Assembly: GCF_900068895.1 (NCBI RefSeq)
Contig: NZ_CDPK01000020.1
Location: 20,634-76,798, forward strand
Direction of reading: 5' to 3'
DNA: 56,165 nt
From: Erwinia sp. ErVv1
Lineage (GTDB): Bacteria > Pseudomonadota > Gammaproteobacteria > Enterobacterales > Enterobacteriaceae
A model generated the notes under the pieces. It saw only the letters and a program-made list of their open reading frames with translations, was not told the DNA's origin and did no database searches. Shown here in pieces: positions 9,372 through 19,200 of the stretch (position 1 is its first letter; every line of letters starts with the position of its first letter). Position numbers and translations under genes: made by a program.

Positions 9372-9958
9372 TCGCCCGACTCCAGGGCGCTGGCGGGCAC
9401 CAGCCAGGATCCGCCGATGCAGAGCACGCTTTTCAGCGCCAGATAGTCGCGGTAGTTGGCGGGAGAGATCCCCCCGGTTGGGCAGAAGCGCACCTGCGGG
9501 AAGGGGCCGGCGATGGCCTGGAGCGCCTTAACGCCGCCGTTAGCCTCGGCCGGGAAAAACTTAAACTCACGCAGGCCATAATCCATGCCCAGCATCAGCT
9601 CTGAAACGGTGCTGATCCCCGGGATCAGGGGGATCGAACCGGCACAGGCGGCGTCAAGCAGCGCCGGGGTCAGGCCGGGACTGATGGCGAACTGCGCGCC
9701 CGCCTCCGTCACCTGGCGTAGCTGCTGCGGATTGATCACGGTTCCGGCCCCCACGATCGCCTCAGGCACCTCCTGGGCGATGGCGCGAATCGCCTCCAGG
9801 GCGCATGAGGTGCGCAGGGTCACCTCCAGCACGCGTACGCCGCCCGCGACCAGCGCCCGGGCCATCGGCACCGCATGCTCCAGCTTATTCAGGACAATCA
9901 CCGGTACGACCGGACCGGCGGTCAGGATGGTTTCAGCACTCGTTTTCCAGTTTTTCAT
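9323..9958 (-). CDS. eda: KDPG aldolase (2-dehydro-3-deoxyphosphogluconate aldolase)
   Basis: 211 residues against 213 in E. coli. It splits 2-keto-3-deoxy-6-phosphogluconate into pyruvate and glyceraldehyde 3-phosphate, the last step of the Entner-Doudoroff pathway. Glu45 (in VLEVTLRT) and the Schiff-base Lys in [12 protein letters not shown] are present, with the phosphate-site block [19 protein letters not shown]. The two C-terminal residues seen in E. coli are missing and the end is altered (REAVGAA). The gene starts 12 bases after edd and is surely cotranscribed with it. Its 3' end runs 49 bases into the 3' end of aceK on the other strand, so transcripts of the two operons collide here. 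Confidence 0.97.
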   Translation of the reverse strand: MKNWKTSAETILTAGPVVPVIVLNKLEHAVPMARALVAGGVRVLEVTLRTSCALEAIRAIAQEVPEAIVGAGTVINPQQLRQVTEAGAQFAISPGLTPALLDAACAGSIPLIPGISTVSELMLGMDYGLREFKFFPAEANGGVKALQAIAGPFPQVRFCPTGGISPANYRDYLALKSVLCIGGSWLVPASALESGDYARITTLAREAVGAA

Positions 9959-9970
9959 CTGATGGTTCCC

Positions 9971-11791
9971 TTAAAATTTGATGCAGCAGGCGCCCTGTTC
10001 GGCCCCGGAAAGCTGGCTGCGCAGCGCGCCAAACAGCTCGCGGCCACAGCCAATATGTTCTGCGCTGAGATCGGGGTGGTCAGCTTCACGCGCGGCCAGC
10101 GCCGCGTCACTCACCAGCAGCGTTAACTCGCCCGTGCGGCCATCCACCCGGATGCGATCGCCATTGCGCACTTTCGCCAGCATACCGCCAGTACAGGCTT
10201 CCGGCGTAACGTGAATGGCGGAAGGTACCTTACCCGATGCGCCGGAAAGACGTCCATCGGTCACCAGCGCCACGCTAAATCCGCGATCCAGCAGCACGCC
10301 CAGCGGTGGCATCAGCTTGTGCAGCTCCGGCATACCGTTGGCCTGCGGACCCTGAAAGCGCACCACCACCACGCAGTCCTTATTCAGCTCGCCCGCCTCG
10401 AACGCGGGCTGGATATCGTGCTGACTGTTAAACACCACGGCGGGCGCTTCAATCAGCTGATGGTCTGCCGGGACGGCGGAGGTTTTCATCACCGCGCGGC
10501 CCAGATTCCCCGACATCACCTTTGTCCCGCCGTGCTGTTCAAACGGCGCTGCCACGCGGGCAATCACCTTATCGTCCAGCGATGCCGTCGGACCGTCGCG
10601 CCATGCCAGCTGACCCTTTTCGAGCCATGGCTCCTGGGTATAGCGTTCAAGACCGTAACCGGCCACGGTATTGACCTCGTTATGCAGCAGCCCATGGTCG
10701 AGCAGCTCGCGAACAACCAGCGCGACGCCACCCGCCGCGTGGAACTGGTTAATATCCGCCGGGCCGTTAGGGTAAATCCGACACAGCAATGGCACCGCTT
10801 CTGACAGCTCGGAGAAGTCGTCCCAGTTAATCAGTATGCCTGCGGCCTGCGCCATGGCAACCAGATGCATGGTCAGATTTGTCGAGCCGCCGGTTGCCAG
10901 CAGTCCAACAATGCCGTTAACGATGACTTTCTCATCCACCAGCCTGCCAACGGGCATATAGCTGCCCGCACTGCTGGTCAGACGGGTAACCTGGCGGGCA
11001 GCGGCATCGGTCAGTGCCTCGCGCAGTGGCGTATCAGGATGCACAAAAGAGGCACCGGGCAGATGCAGGCCCATCATCTCCATCACCATCTGGTTGGAGT
11101 TGGCGGTGCCATAAAAGGTACAGGTCCCGATACCATGATAGGAAGCCGCTTCGGCGTCAAGCAGCGCGCGGCGGTCGACCTTACCTTCCGCATAGAGCTG
11201 GCGAATGCGGACTTTCTCCTTATTGGGCAGGCCGCTGTTCATCGGGCCAGAGGGTATGAACACCGCCGGTAAATGGCCGAAGGAGAGCGCGGCCATCACC
11301 AGGCCGGGAACAATTTTGTCGCAGATACCAAGGAACAGCGCCCCGTCGAACATATTATGAGAGAGGCCTACCGCGGCGGACATCGCGATGATATCGCGGC
11401 TCATCAGCGACAGCTCCATCCCGTCCTGGCCCTGGGTCACGCCGTCGCACATCGCCGGTACGCCGCCAGCGACCTGGCCAACCGCACCCACCTCGCGCAG
11501 CGCACGCCGGATTTTCTCAGGATAGTGTTCGTAGGGCTGGTGGGCAGACAGCATATCGTTGTAGGCGGTAATGATGGCGATATCGCTGCGAACCAAATTC
11601 TTCAGGGCCGCCTTATCATCCGGCTGGCAGGCCGCAAACCCGTGGGCCAGATTGCCGCAGGTGAGCATTGATCGGTGAACGGTATGGTCGCGCGCAGCGT
11701 CTATACGGGCGAGGTAGCGGCTGCGGGTGGCGGCAGAGCGTTTGATAATACGCTGGGTAACGCGGTTTAGCGTGCTGTTAAGAAGGTTCAT
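9971..11791 (-). CDS. edd: phosphogluconate dehydratase
   Basis: 606 residues, near the 603 of E. coli Edd. It dehydrates 6-phosphogluconate to KDPG using a [4Fe-4S] cluster, the first committed step of the Entner-Doudoroff pathway. Blocks of the IlvD/Edd family are intact: [75 protein letters not shown] and [23 protein letters not shown]. Cluster-ligand cysteines are seen in the CDG, CDK and GTCTFYG motifs. It is first in edd-eda, and a perfect GntR-type palindrome lies 43 bases upstream of the ATG. In E. coli this pair is next to zwf; here it is next to aceK. Confidence 0.97.
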   Translation of the reverse strand: MNLLNSTLNRVTQRIIKRSAATRSRYLARIDAARDHTVHRSMLTCGNLAHGFAACQPDDKAALKNLVRSDIAIITAYNDMLSAHQPYEHYPEKIRRALREVGAVGQVAGGVPAMCDGVTQGQDGMELSLMSRDIIAMSAAVGLSHNMFDGALFLGICDKIVPGLVMAALSFGHLPAVFIPSGPMNSGLPNKEKVRIRQLYAEGKVDRRALLDAEAASYHGIGTCTFYGTANSNQMVMEMMGLHLPGASFVHPDTPLREALTDAAARQVTRLTSSAGSYMPVGRLVDEKVIVNGIVGLLATGGSTNLTMHLVAMAQAAGILINWDDFSELSEAVPLLCRIYPNGPADINQFHAAGGVALVVRELLDHGLLHNEVNTVAGYGLERYTQEPWLEKGQLAWRDGPTASLDDKVIARVAAPFEQHGGTKVMSGNLGRAVMKTSAVPADHQLIEAPAVVFNSQHDIQPAFEAGELNKDCVVVVRFQGPQANGMPELHKLMPPLGVLLDRGFSVALVTDGRLSGASGKVPSAIHVTPEACTGGMLAKVRNGDRIRVDGRTGELTLLVSDAALAAREADHPDLSAEHIGCGRELFGALRSQLSGAEQGACCIKF

Positions 11792-11834
11792 TGCCCGGCT
11801 CCCCTAAGGAAAAAGCATAATGCCCCGGCCTGTT

Positions 11835-11848
11835 TGTTACCGGTAACA
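11835..11848. promoter_or_regulatory. GntR-type operator upstream of edd
   Basis: TGTTACCGGTAACA is a perfect 14-base palindrome that matches the gluconate-repressor GntR operator core known from gntK, gntT and edd in E. coli. It lies 43 bases from the edd start codon, where it would block transcription of edd-eda in the absence of gluconate. Confidence 0.75.
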
Positions 11849-12138
11849 TTTGGTTATGACTATTGTTGTAGGAAAGTTCGCCGTGTGCAATCGGAAGCGA
11901 TAACCAATCGACCTCTTTATGATCTTGTGCAAGTTTTCGTGCAGCAGATATCGAAGGGGGCACATGCCGACGCTATCTGGGCTAATGCGACAGCGCCCTC
12001 ATAAATGCATTTAGGATCAATAACGCATTCAGTAGTGGCAATTTATCAGAAATACTTCAATATTCATGAGGTTTACTGCTGCTCCGCTCGCCACCGTGCG
12101 GGGCGATTCGCTACTATTACAGGTTAAGGAATTGACTC

Positions 12139-13533
12139 TTGGCTTCCGCCGTTACTGACAATGCACCGAATACTCTGCTGGAAGGATCGATACTGCGCTC
12201 CCTGCTGAAAATCGCCATACCGGTTATTTTATCTAATCTTTTACAGTCCGGGTATATCACGGTGGACGCGTTCTGGGTCGGGCGGCTGGGCGATAAGGCC
12301 GTGGCGGCGATCTCGGTCAGTCAGCCGATCTTCTTTCTGGCTTTTGCGATGGGAATTGGCCTGAGCGTGGCCGGATCGACGCTGGTGGCCCAGTGCATCG
12401 GTGCCGGTCTGCAACGTCTCGCCGATGAGATCGCCGCTCAGGTGCTGCTGCTGGCGTGGCTGTTTGCGCTTCCCGTCTCGCTGGCGGGCGAGCTGCTGGC
12501 CCCGTGGATCCTGCACCGGCTGGGCACCGAGGCGGATGTGATGGCCGCAGCGCTCAGTTTTTTGCGCATTACCCTGGGTGGCCTGGTCTTTACCTTTGGT
12601 TTTTCAATGCTGCAATCACTGATGCGCGGAGCAGGCGAAGTGCGTATCCCGCTGTTAATCACGCTCGGCACGCTGATCCTTAATGCGATTATCGCGCCGC
12701 TGTTTATTTTTGGCTGGGGCATTATCCCCGCCTTTGGCGTGACCGGCGCGGGCATCGCCACGCTGATCAACCAGTGCCTTGCGATGGGGGTAGGGCTGCT
12801 CTTTGCGCGCTATGGCCGGGTGGGGATCACCATTCACCTGCGGGCGATGAAGCCCCGGCTGGAAACCATCAGCCGCGCATTTCGCCTCGGGCTGCCGTCA
12901 TCCATTGAGCTGGTGACCTATGCGCTGAGCGCCAACGTGATGATGTTTATGGTGACGCTGCTGGGCACGGTGGTGACCGCGTCCTACGGGGTGGTAAACA
13001 ATATTAATGCGCTGGTTATCGTCCCGGCGATTGGCATGTCGATAGCCACCTCTGCGCTGGTTGGGCAGAACATCGGGGCCGGGCAGTTTGAGCGCGCGCG
13101 CGCTATCGGACGCCTGAGCGCGATCATTTCGTTTTGCGGACTGAGCGCCGTCGGCCTGCTGGCGTTTGTCTTTGCGCCCTCTCTTATCGCGTTCTTTACG
13201 CCCGGTCAGCAGAGCATCATCCATTATGGCTCGCAGTTCCTGCATACGATTGCCCCCAGCTACGGGTTGATTGGCCTGCAAATGGCGCTCTGCGGCACCT
13301 TCCGGGCGGCAGGGCGCACCATGACCACCATGACGCTGGCAATGATTTCGCAGTGGCTGGTTCAAATCCCGCTGGCGTGGGTACTGTCGCACAATACCGC
13401 GCTGGGTATTGCCGGGCTGTGGTGGGCCTTTCCGCTCACCAACCTGTTTATGGCGGTGATGACCATCCTGTGGTTTAACCGAACGGACTGGCAGAACACG
13501 CAGGTCATCAAATACGTGACCGCAGACGAGTAG
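12139..13533 (+). CDS. MATE-family multidrug/metabolite efflux pump
   Basis: 464 residues with about twelve hydrophobic helices and the internal two-fold repeat of MATE transporters: SILRSLLKIAIPVILSNLLQ in the first half matches AFRLGLPSSIELVTYALSAN in the second, each followed by its own Gln-rich/Gly-rich helices (SVSQPIFFLAFAMGIGLSVAGSTLVAQ; GVVNNINALVIVPAIGMSIATSALVGQNIGAG). MATE proteins export cationic or amphipathic small molecules across the inner membrane by sodium or proton antiport. The start is TTG at 12139, with AAGGA eight bases before it and no better ATG. The gene converges on the biosynthetic operon with 66 bases between the stop codons, so it is the obvious candidate exporter of the product, though it is not in the operon. 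Confidence 0.9.
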   Translation: MASAVTDNAPNTLLEGSILRSLLKIAIPVILSNLLQSGYITVDAFWVGRLGDKAVAAISVSQPIFFLAFAMGIGLSVAGSTLVAQCIGAGLQRLADEIAAQVLLLAWLFALPVSLAGELLAPWILHRLGTEADVMAAALSFLRITLGGLVFTFGFSMLQSLMRGAGEVRIPLLITLGTLILNAIIAPLFIFGWGIIPAFGVTGAGIATLINQCLAMGVGLLFARYGRVGITIHLRAMKPRLETISRAFRLGLPSSIELVTYALSANVMMFMVTLLGTVVTASYGVVNNINALVIVPAIGMSIATSALVGQNIGAGQFERARAIGRLSAIISFCGLSAVGLLAFVFAPSLIAFFTPGQQSIIHYGSQFLHTIAPSYGLIGLQMALCGTFRAAGRTMTTMTLAMISQWLVQIPLAWVLSHNTALGIAGLWWAFPLTNLFMAVMTILWFNRTDWQNTQVIKYVTADE

Positions 13534-13599
13534 CTTCGCTGACGATCGCGCGGGCTGATATTGCTGAGATTAACCCGCCGCGTCTCTGCGGCCGATGGG

Positions 13600-14202
13600 C
13601 TATTTCAGGATCAGCAGGTTCCCCATCAGATCCTGACGCAGCCGGTTGTCCTGCCCGAAGGTGCAGATGTGAATTTTCACCCGTGCCCTGTCCAGCCGCA
13701 GCGGACAGGGCGCAATCTCGGTGATTTTAGCTTTAATACGCAAAATATCGCCGGGCCGCGTCGGCCTGGGCCAGCTAATTTTTTCCACCCCGGTCCCGAT
13801 AATGCCGTTCGCCAGCGGCAGACTTTTTACCAGCAGATTCATGGTAATTCCCACGGTATGCCATCCGCTGGCGGCCAGGCCATTAAAAATAGAATCCCTC
13901 GCCAGCTCGTCGTCCATATGGAAGGGTTGGGGATCGTATTTTTTTGAAAATTCGATGATTTCATCTGCGCCGACGTAATACTCAGCGCTGTGAAACACCT
14001 GGCCTACGGTAAGATCGCAAAAATGCAGCCGGGGCGGGGCGGGGTCAGTCGCCGCCGCCAGACCTGCTGCCGTCACCGGATTTTTCGCTGTCGCCGCACT
14101 CCCTGCCGCCTGCGGGTTTCCCGTGGTCGGCACTTTCCCCGTCGCGCCGCAATTACCACGGCCTGAAGCCATTTTTACCGCATTTTCCCCACGTATGTTC
14201 AC
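13600..14202 (-). CDS. MaoC-like (R)-hydratase/dehydratase
   Basis: About 200 residues. After a low-complexity Ala/Gly/Thr-rich N-terminus of about 50 residues comes a single hot-dog domain with the hydratase signature YDPQPFHMDDELA...SGWHT, where the Asp and His are the catalytic pair of MaoC enzymes. Such enzymes add or remove water across an enoyl thioester. A free-standing copy at the end of the operon could supply a dehydration on a PKS-bound or CoA-bound intermediate, or help make the starter acyl chain. The frame is open from a TTG at 14208, but the GTG at 14202 has AAGGGG eight bases upstream and is the better start. It follows the hydrolase gene by about 75 bases and is the last gene of the operon. 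Confidence 0.85.
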   Translation of the reverse strand: MNIRGENAVKMASGRGNCGATGKVPTTGNPQAAGSAATAKNPVTAAGLAAATDPAPPRLHFCDLTVGQVFHSAEYYVGADEIIEFSKKYDPQPFHMDDELARDSIFNGLAASGWHTVGITMNLLVKSLPLANGIIGTGVEKISWPRPTRPGDILRIKAKITEIAPCPLRLDRARVKIHICTFGQDNRLRQDLMGNLLILK

Positions 14203-14278
14203 GATCAAAACCCCTTAAAAGTATCCCCTAAATAACCACGCGTAATACCGCTGCGCACTGTTTGTTGCCCGCCCCCTG

Positions 14279-14986
14279 CTATGAAAAGGCCATCCAGCCC
14301 GCCTTTGACTGTCCCGGGCGCAGGCGAAAGTTGGCAAACACCTCCGCGCTGCTAAACGATAAATAGAGGTTAAAATCAAACACCTTTTCAAAGGTCAAAC
14401 CCGGTGGCTGCACGTAGCTGTGCCCCGGGTAAATGCATACCCCGCCGGGCAGGAGCGTCTTAAGTCGCTCCAGGCTCGAATACATGCTCTCTGCGGCGGC
14501 GCGATCGGGGCACAGGCCACACCCCTCAATAAACAGCGTATCGCCGGTAAAAAGCGCCTGACCGATCCAGTAGCAGGTGCTGCCGGGCGTATGGCCCGGC
14601 GTGATAATGGGGCGGATCGGGATGCCCCCCACTTCCCAGGCGCACTCTCCGAAAGTGCGCATAGTGGGAACGCGGAATCCCGACGACTCCGCTTCCTGAT
14701 GTGAGATCCACACCGGGCAGCGATACCGTTCGGCCAGCGGTGCGGCCAGATCGATATGATCGGGATGGGCATGGGTGATCAGGATCCCCGCAAGCTCTGC
14801 GCTGGCCGCCTCCAGCGCCCGTTCATAGGCCGCCATTTCCCACGCCGGATCAATCAGTAACGCCTTTCCCGTGCGCGGATCCAGCACCATATAGCTGTTA
14901 TTAATAAAGGGGGCACGACTCACCTTGATGGTGGTGATCGTCACCTCTGCGGCCGGGTTTAGAGGGTCACTTTCAGGCTTATTCAT
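14279..14986 (-). CDS. metallo-beta-lactamase-fold thioesterase-like hydrolase (PksB/BaeB type)
   Basis: 235 residues of the glyoxalase II-like branch. The zinc motif THAHPDHIDLA has His72, His74, Asp76 and His77; further ligands are in PGHTPGST, FTGDTLFIEGCG and YPGHSY. Free-standing enzymes of this type are known in trans-AT polyketide clusters (PksB in the bacillaene cluster), where they are thought to hydrolyse thioesters, as editing or accessory enzymes. The cluster has no thioesterase domain, so this protein might release a chain or clear stalled carrier proteins; which of the two cannot be told from sequence. Its ATG overlaps the P450 stop by 8 bases, which indicates translational coupling. 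Confidence 0.85.
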   Translation of the reverse strand: MNKPESDPLNPAAEVTITTIKVSRAPFINNSYMVLDPRTGKALLIDPAWEMAAYERALEAASAELAGILITHAHPDHIDLAAPLAERYRCPVWISHQEAESSGFRVPTMRTFGECAWEVGGIPIRPIITPGHTPGSTCYWIGQALFTGDTLFIEGCGLCPDRAAAESMYSSLERLKTLLPGGVCIYPGHSYVQPPGLTFEKVFDFNLYLSFSSAEVFANFRLRPGQSKAGWMAFS

Positions 14987-16262
14987 GGATAATCACCGGC
15001 AGACTCTCAAAGCCGTGCAGAAAGTTGGAGTAGTTACGCGCAGGCTCGCTCAGGACCTCAATACGCCTGAAGCGCCTGAGGATCTCCTGCCAGATAACCG
15101 TTAGCTGCATCTCGGCAACCCGGCTGCCGACGCAGGCGTGTACCCCCACACCAAAGGAGAGATGTCGGCGAATCCGCTCCCGGTCAATACAAAAGGTATC
15201 GGGATCGTCAATGGCTGAGGCGTCGCGGTTGCCGGACAGATACCACATCACCACGCGGTCACCCTCGCGGATCGTTTTGCCGCGTATCTCTACATCCCGC
15301 GTTGCCACGCGGCTCATAAACGAAATCGGCGTCTGGAAACGCAGGGTTTCCGAAATCATCGGCAGCATCAGCCTGGGATTGGCCCTCAGCTTCGCCAGCT
15401 CCTGGGGATACTTGTTCAGCCAGTACAGGCTGGCAGAGAGGGTGTTTCGGGTGGTGTCGTTGCCGCCGATAATCAGCAGAACAAGGGTGCCGCGAAACTG
15501 CTCCAGCGACATGTCGCGCGTCTCCGGGTGATGGGCGAGCATCGAGATCAGGTCATTCCCGGGCGGCGCATGACGGCGCTGCTCCCACAGCGCCTCAAAG
15601 GCGTGATAGCACTTAATGGTCTCTTCCGCTTTGTGCTCCCAGCTCTTAACCGGGCCGTGCCCCGGCTCGGCCATCAGCATATCTGACCAGAACGTTAATT
15701 TGCGGCGATCCTCAAACGGGAAATCGAACAGCGTCGCCAGCGCCGTTGCCGTCAGCTCCTTGGAAACCCGATCCACCCAGTCAAAAGGCTCGCCGACCGG
15801 CAGCGCATCCAGGATGCCGCCCGCCCGCTCGCGGAGCAGCGGCTCCATGGTCGCCAGCATTGAAGGCCCCATGCCGGGTGCCACCGCCTTGCGATGCCGG
15901 GTATGCTCCGGCGGATCCATGGTGATAAAGCCGATGCTTTTTCGCCGCTCATGGCCCAGCGCTTTTAGCGCGGCATCAAGCTTGTGCTTCTCTTCAAGCG
16001 ATTTGAGATCGATATTATGCGTGGACGTAAAGTCGCGGTGGTTGGTGCCCACCGCCCGAATGTCGTCCCACAGCGTCAGCGACCAGTAAGGCCCGAATTC
16101 ACTTTCGGCGGTGAAATGCACCGGATCTTCGCGGCGTAAACGCGCGAAAACCGGCAGTACGGTATCACTGGCGAAACGATCCCTGCGCGCCGGGTTAAGC
16201 TGCGCCAGCGGGATGGCGTTGATATCCTCCGCCGCAGCCGGTGATTGCTCAGTCATGTTCAC
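14979..16262 (-). CDS. cytochrome P450 tailoring enzyme
   Basis: 427 residues, typical of soluble bacterial class I P450s. The heme-binding loop FGVGVHACVGSRVAE supplies the thiolate Cys377. The I-helix oxygen-activation motif reads IIGGNDTTRN and the K-helix ETLR is present. It has no membrane anchor and no fused reductase, so it needs ferredoxin partners from elsewhere; none is in the window. Placed directly after the last NRPS, with a 14-base overlap, it probably hydroxylates or epoxidises either a carrier-bound residue or the released product. The substrate is not predictable from sequence. Confidence 0.93.
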   Translation of the reverse strand: MNMTEQSPAAAEDINAIPLAQLNPARRDRFASDTVLPVFARLRREDPVHFTAESEFGPYWSLTLWDDIRAVGTNHRDFTSTHNIDLKSLEEKHKLDAALKALGHERRKSIGFITMDPPEHTRHRKAVAPGMGPSMLATMEPLLRERAGGILDALPVGEPFDWVDRVSKELTATALATLFDFPFEDRRKLTFWSDMLMAEPGHGPVKSWEHKAEETIKCYHAFEALWEQRRHAPPGNDLISMLAHHPETRDMSLEQFRGTLVLLIIGGNDTTRNTLSASLYWLNKYPQELAKLRANPRLMLPMISETLRFQTPISFMSRVATRDVEIRGKTIREGDRVVMWYLSGNRDASAIDDPDTFCIDRERIRRHLSFGVGVHACVGSRVAEMQLTVIWQEILRRFRRIEVLSEPARNYSNFLHGFESLPVIIHE

Positions 16263-19200
16263 TTACCTGTTGATTGAAGGGGGATAAAACCGGAGTCTGA
16301 CCCGCTGCCGTCGAAGAAAGGGGCGTCGCGCGGCCCGCGACCGCCAGCCGTGAAAGGGGGCTGAATGGGGCGTCGGCGACGGCGGCAAGCGTGGCAAGAA
16401 AACCGGCCGCCATGCGCTCCGCCGTCTCACGGGTGAAGAGGTCGGTTGCGTACTCCATAATCCCCTCCATGCCGAGCGCCTCACCCGTTGGGGAGAGGTT
16501 TTCAAACAGCGTGTAGTAGATATCCCACTTGGCGTTACCGCTGTGCGCAGGCAGCACGCTGGCCTTCAGTCCGGGCACATTAAACAGGGCTGGCGGCGTA
16601 TTCTGGAGGATCAGCATGGTCTGGAAGAGTGGATAATGCGACGGTGAGCGCACGGGCAGCAGCTCGCTGACCAGTTTCAGGTAGGGAATATCCTGGTAGT
16701 CATACGCGGTCAGTGCCTGGGTGCGCACCCGATCAAGCACCTCGTTGACCTGCGGGTCACCCGAGGTATCGACGCGCATCACCCACTGGGTCAGGAAGCA
16801 GCCCACCAGATCGTTAAGCGCTTCATCGCTGCGCCCGGCTGAAATCGCGCCCAGCGGGATATCGTCGCCCGCGCCCAGCAGGCTGTACCAGATGCCCAGC
16901 GCGGCCTGCAATACCATCGACAGCGTCATATTACGCTCGCGCGCCAGCCCGGCCAGACGCTGATGCAGCGCCGGCGTAACCGACAGCGGCAGCATGTTGC
17001 CGCGATAGCTCGGTTTGTCCGGGCGGGGGTGATCCAGCGGTAAATTCAGCGTGGCGGGCAGGCCGTTAAGGGTATGCTTCCACCAGGTCAGCTGCTGCGA
17101 AAAGAGGCTGGCGGCATCATCGGGATCGCCAAGCAGCCTGCGCTGCCAGACCGCATAGTCGGCATACTGTACGGGAAGCGGCGGGAATGCCGGTGCCTTA
17201 CCGGCCAGCCGCGCCTGATAGGCGAGGGTGAGATCCCGCGTCAGCGGTGCCAGTGAAAAGGCGTCGCAGGCAATATGGTGGTGCAGCAGTACCAGAATAT
17301 GGGACTGCGGCCCAAGGCGCAGCACGGAAGGGCGGAACGGCAAATCCACCGCCAGATCAAACACCGAAGTGATGGCGTCAAACACCGCCTGTTTTGCCTG
17401 CTCTGGCGCAACGTCGGTACAGGGAATGGTGAGACTGATGTCGGTAAAGGGGACGACGAGCTGCACCGGCTGGCCCTGCACCGCCGCAAAGCGGGTGCGC
17501 AGCGTTTCATGACGCTCCACCAGGTCACCGAGCGCGGCCCTGAGCGCAGGCAGATCCAGCTCGCCCTCCAGCGCGACAACAATCGGCGTATTCAGCGACG
17601 CGTTATCGCCACGGGTATTTTGCCCGACCCACATCAGCTGCTGGCCATAGGAGGCCGGGAGCGGATCGGGACGCGGATCCAGCCGACGCACCGGCGGACG
17701 AACCTGAGCCTGGGCGTTGAGCTGCCCGGCAAGGCGCGCCACCGTCGGGTGCTCAAACAGCACCCGTACCGACAGCTCCACGCCGAGCCTGGCGCGAATA
17801 CGACCAATCAGGCCGGTGGCGAGAATAGAGTGGCCGCCCAGCGCAAAGAAATCATCATCAATCCCAATCTGCGGCTGCTCAAGCAGTTCGGCAAACAGCG
17901 CGCAGAGCACCTCTTCGCGCTCGTTGCGCGGCGCACGCTGTATTCTGTCGCGAATGTCAGCGGCGGGCAGCGCTTTGCGGTCGACTTTACCGTTGGCGGT
18001 CAACGGGAACCGATCCAGGGTCAGGATACGCGCAGGCACCATATAATCAGGCACACGTTCGGCAAGCCAGGCCTGTAACCCGGCTTCCGCATCCGACCGC
18101 TCCGGCGCAACCACCCAGGCGATAAGACGCTTGCTGCCGTGATGATCCACCGCCAGCACCAGCGCTTTCTCCACGTCGGGGTGGTCAGCCAGCTGCGCCT
18201 CTATCTCACCCAGCTCAATGCGAAAGCCCCGCAGTTTGACCTGCTGGTCGTTACGCCCGATAAACAGCAGGTTGCCGTCCTCCTGATAGCGCACCAGATC
18301 GCCGGTGCGGTAGAGCCGCGCCTGGCGGTCGGCGACAAAGGGATCGGCGATGAAGCGCTCGGCGGTCAGAGCCTCCTGATGCAGATACCCCAGCGCGACG
18401 CCGTCGCCGCCAATATACAGCTCACCGACCGCGCCCAGCGGCACGGGATGGCGATGGCTGTCCAGCACGTAGACGCGGGTGTTGCCGATCGGACGCCCGA
18501 TGGGAATGCTGGCGGCACCGGCTGTCGCCTGCTGAACGGGAAAGGTGGTGGCAAAGGTGGTCGTTTCGGTCGGACCATAACCATTAATCAGCCGGGCGGG
18601 TCTCGCCCCGCGCAGCACCTGAGCGATGATGCCCGGATCCAGCGCGTCGCCGCCGACAAAGAGATTCTCCAGCTGTGGCATCACCGGGGCCAGATCGCGC
18701 CAAATCTGGTTAAACAGGCCCACGGTCAGCCACATCTGATTCACGCGGTGCTGCTTCAGCGTGCGAACCAGGGCGGGGGGCGAGAGCAGCGTATCGCTGT
18801 CGATCACCACGCAGCTGCCGCCGTTGAGCAGGGGTGCCCAGACCTCCAGCGTACTCGCGTCGAAGGCCGGGTTAGCGGCCAGCGCCATGCGATCGCCTGG
18901 TCCAAAATCGGCAAAGCCGTTATTGATCACCAGCCGTGCGATGGCGCGATGTGGCACCAGCACGCCTTTTGGCAGGCCGGTAGAGCCGGAGGTATACATA
19001 ATACAGGCCGGGGCCGTCGCGGAACACGCCGCAACCGGCGGCGCATCGCTGGCGCGGGCCACTTCCGGGCCGTCGGCGTAGAGAACCGGCAGGGCAATCG
19101 CCTCCACCTTTGCCTGCTGCGCGTCAGTAATCAGCAGTCGGGCGGCGCAGTCTTCCGCCATCCAGCGCAGGCGCTCGCCCGGCGCCTGGGGGTCCAGCGG

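Noticed and set aside
14279..14986. Quorum-quenching lactonase
   Set aside because: HxHxDH also fits lactonases, but the branch-specific blocks and the place in a trans-AT operon fit a BaeB/PksB-like thioesterase better.
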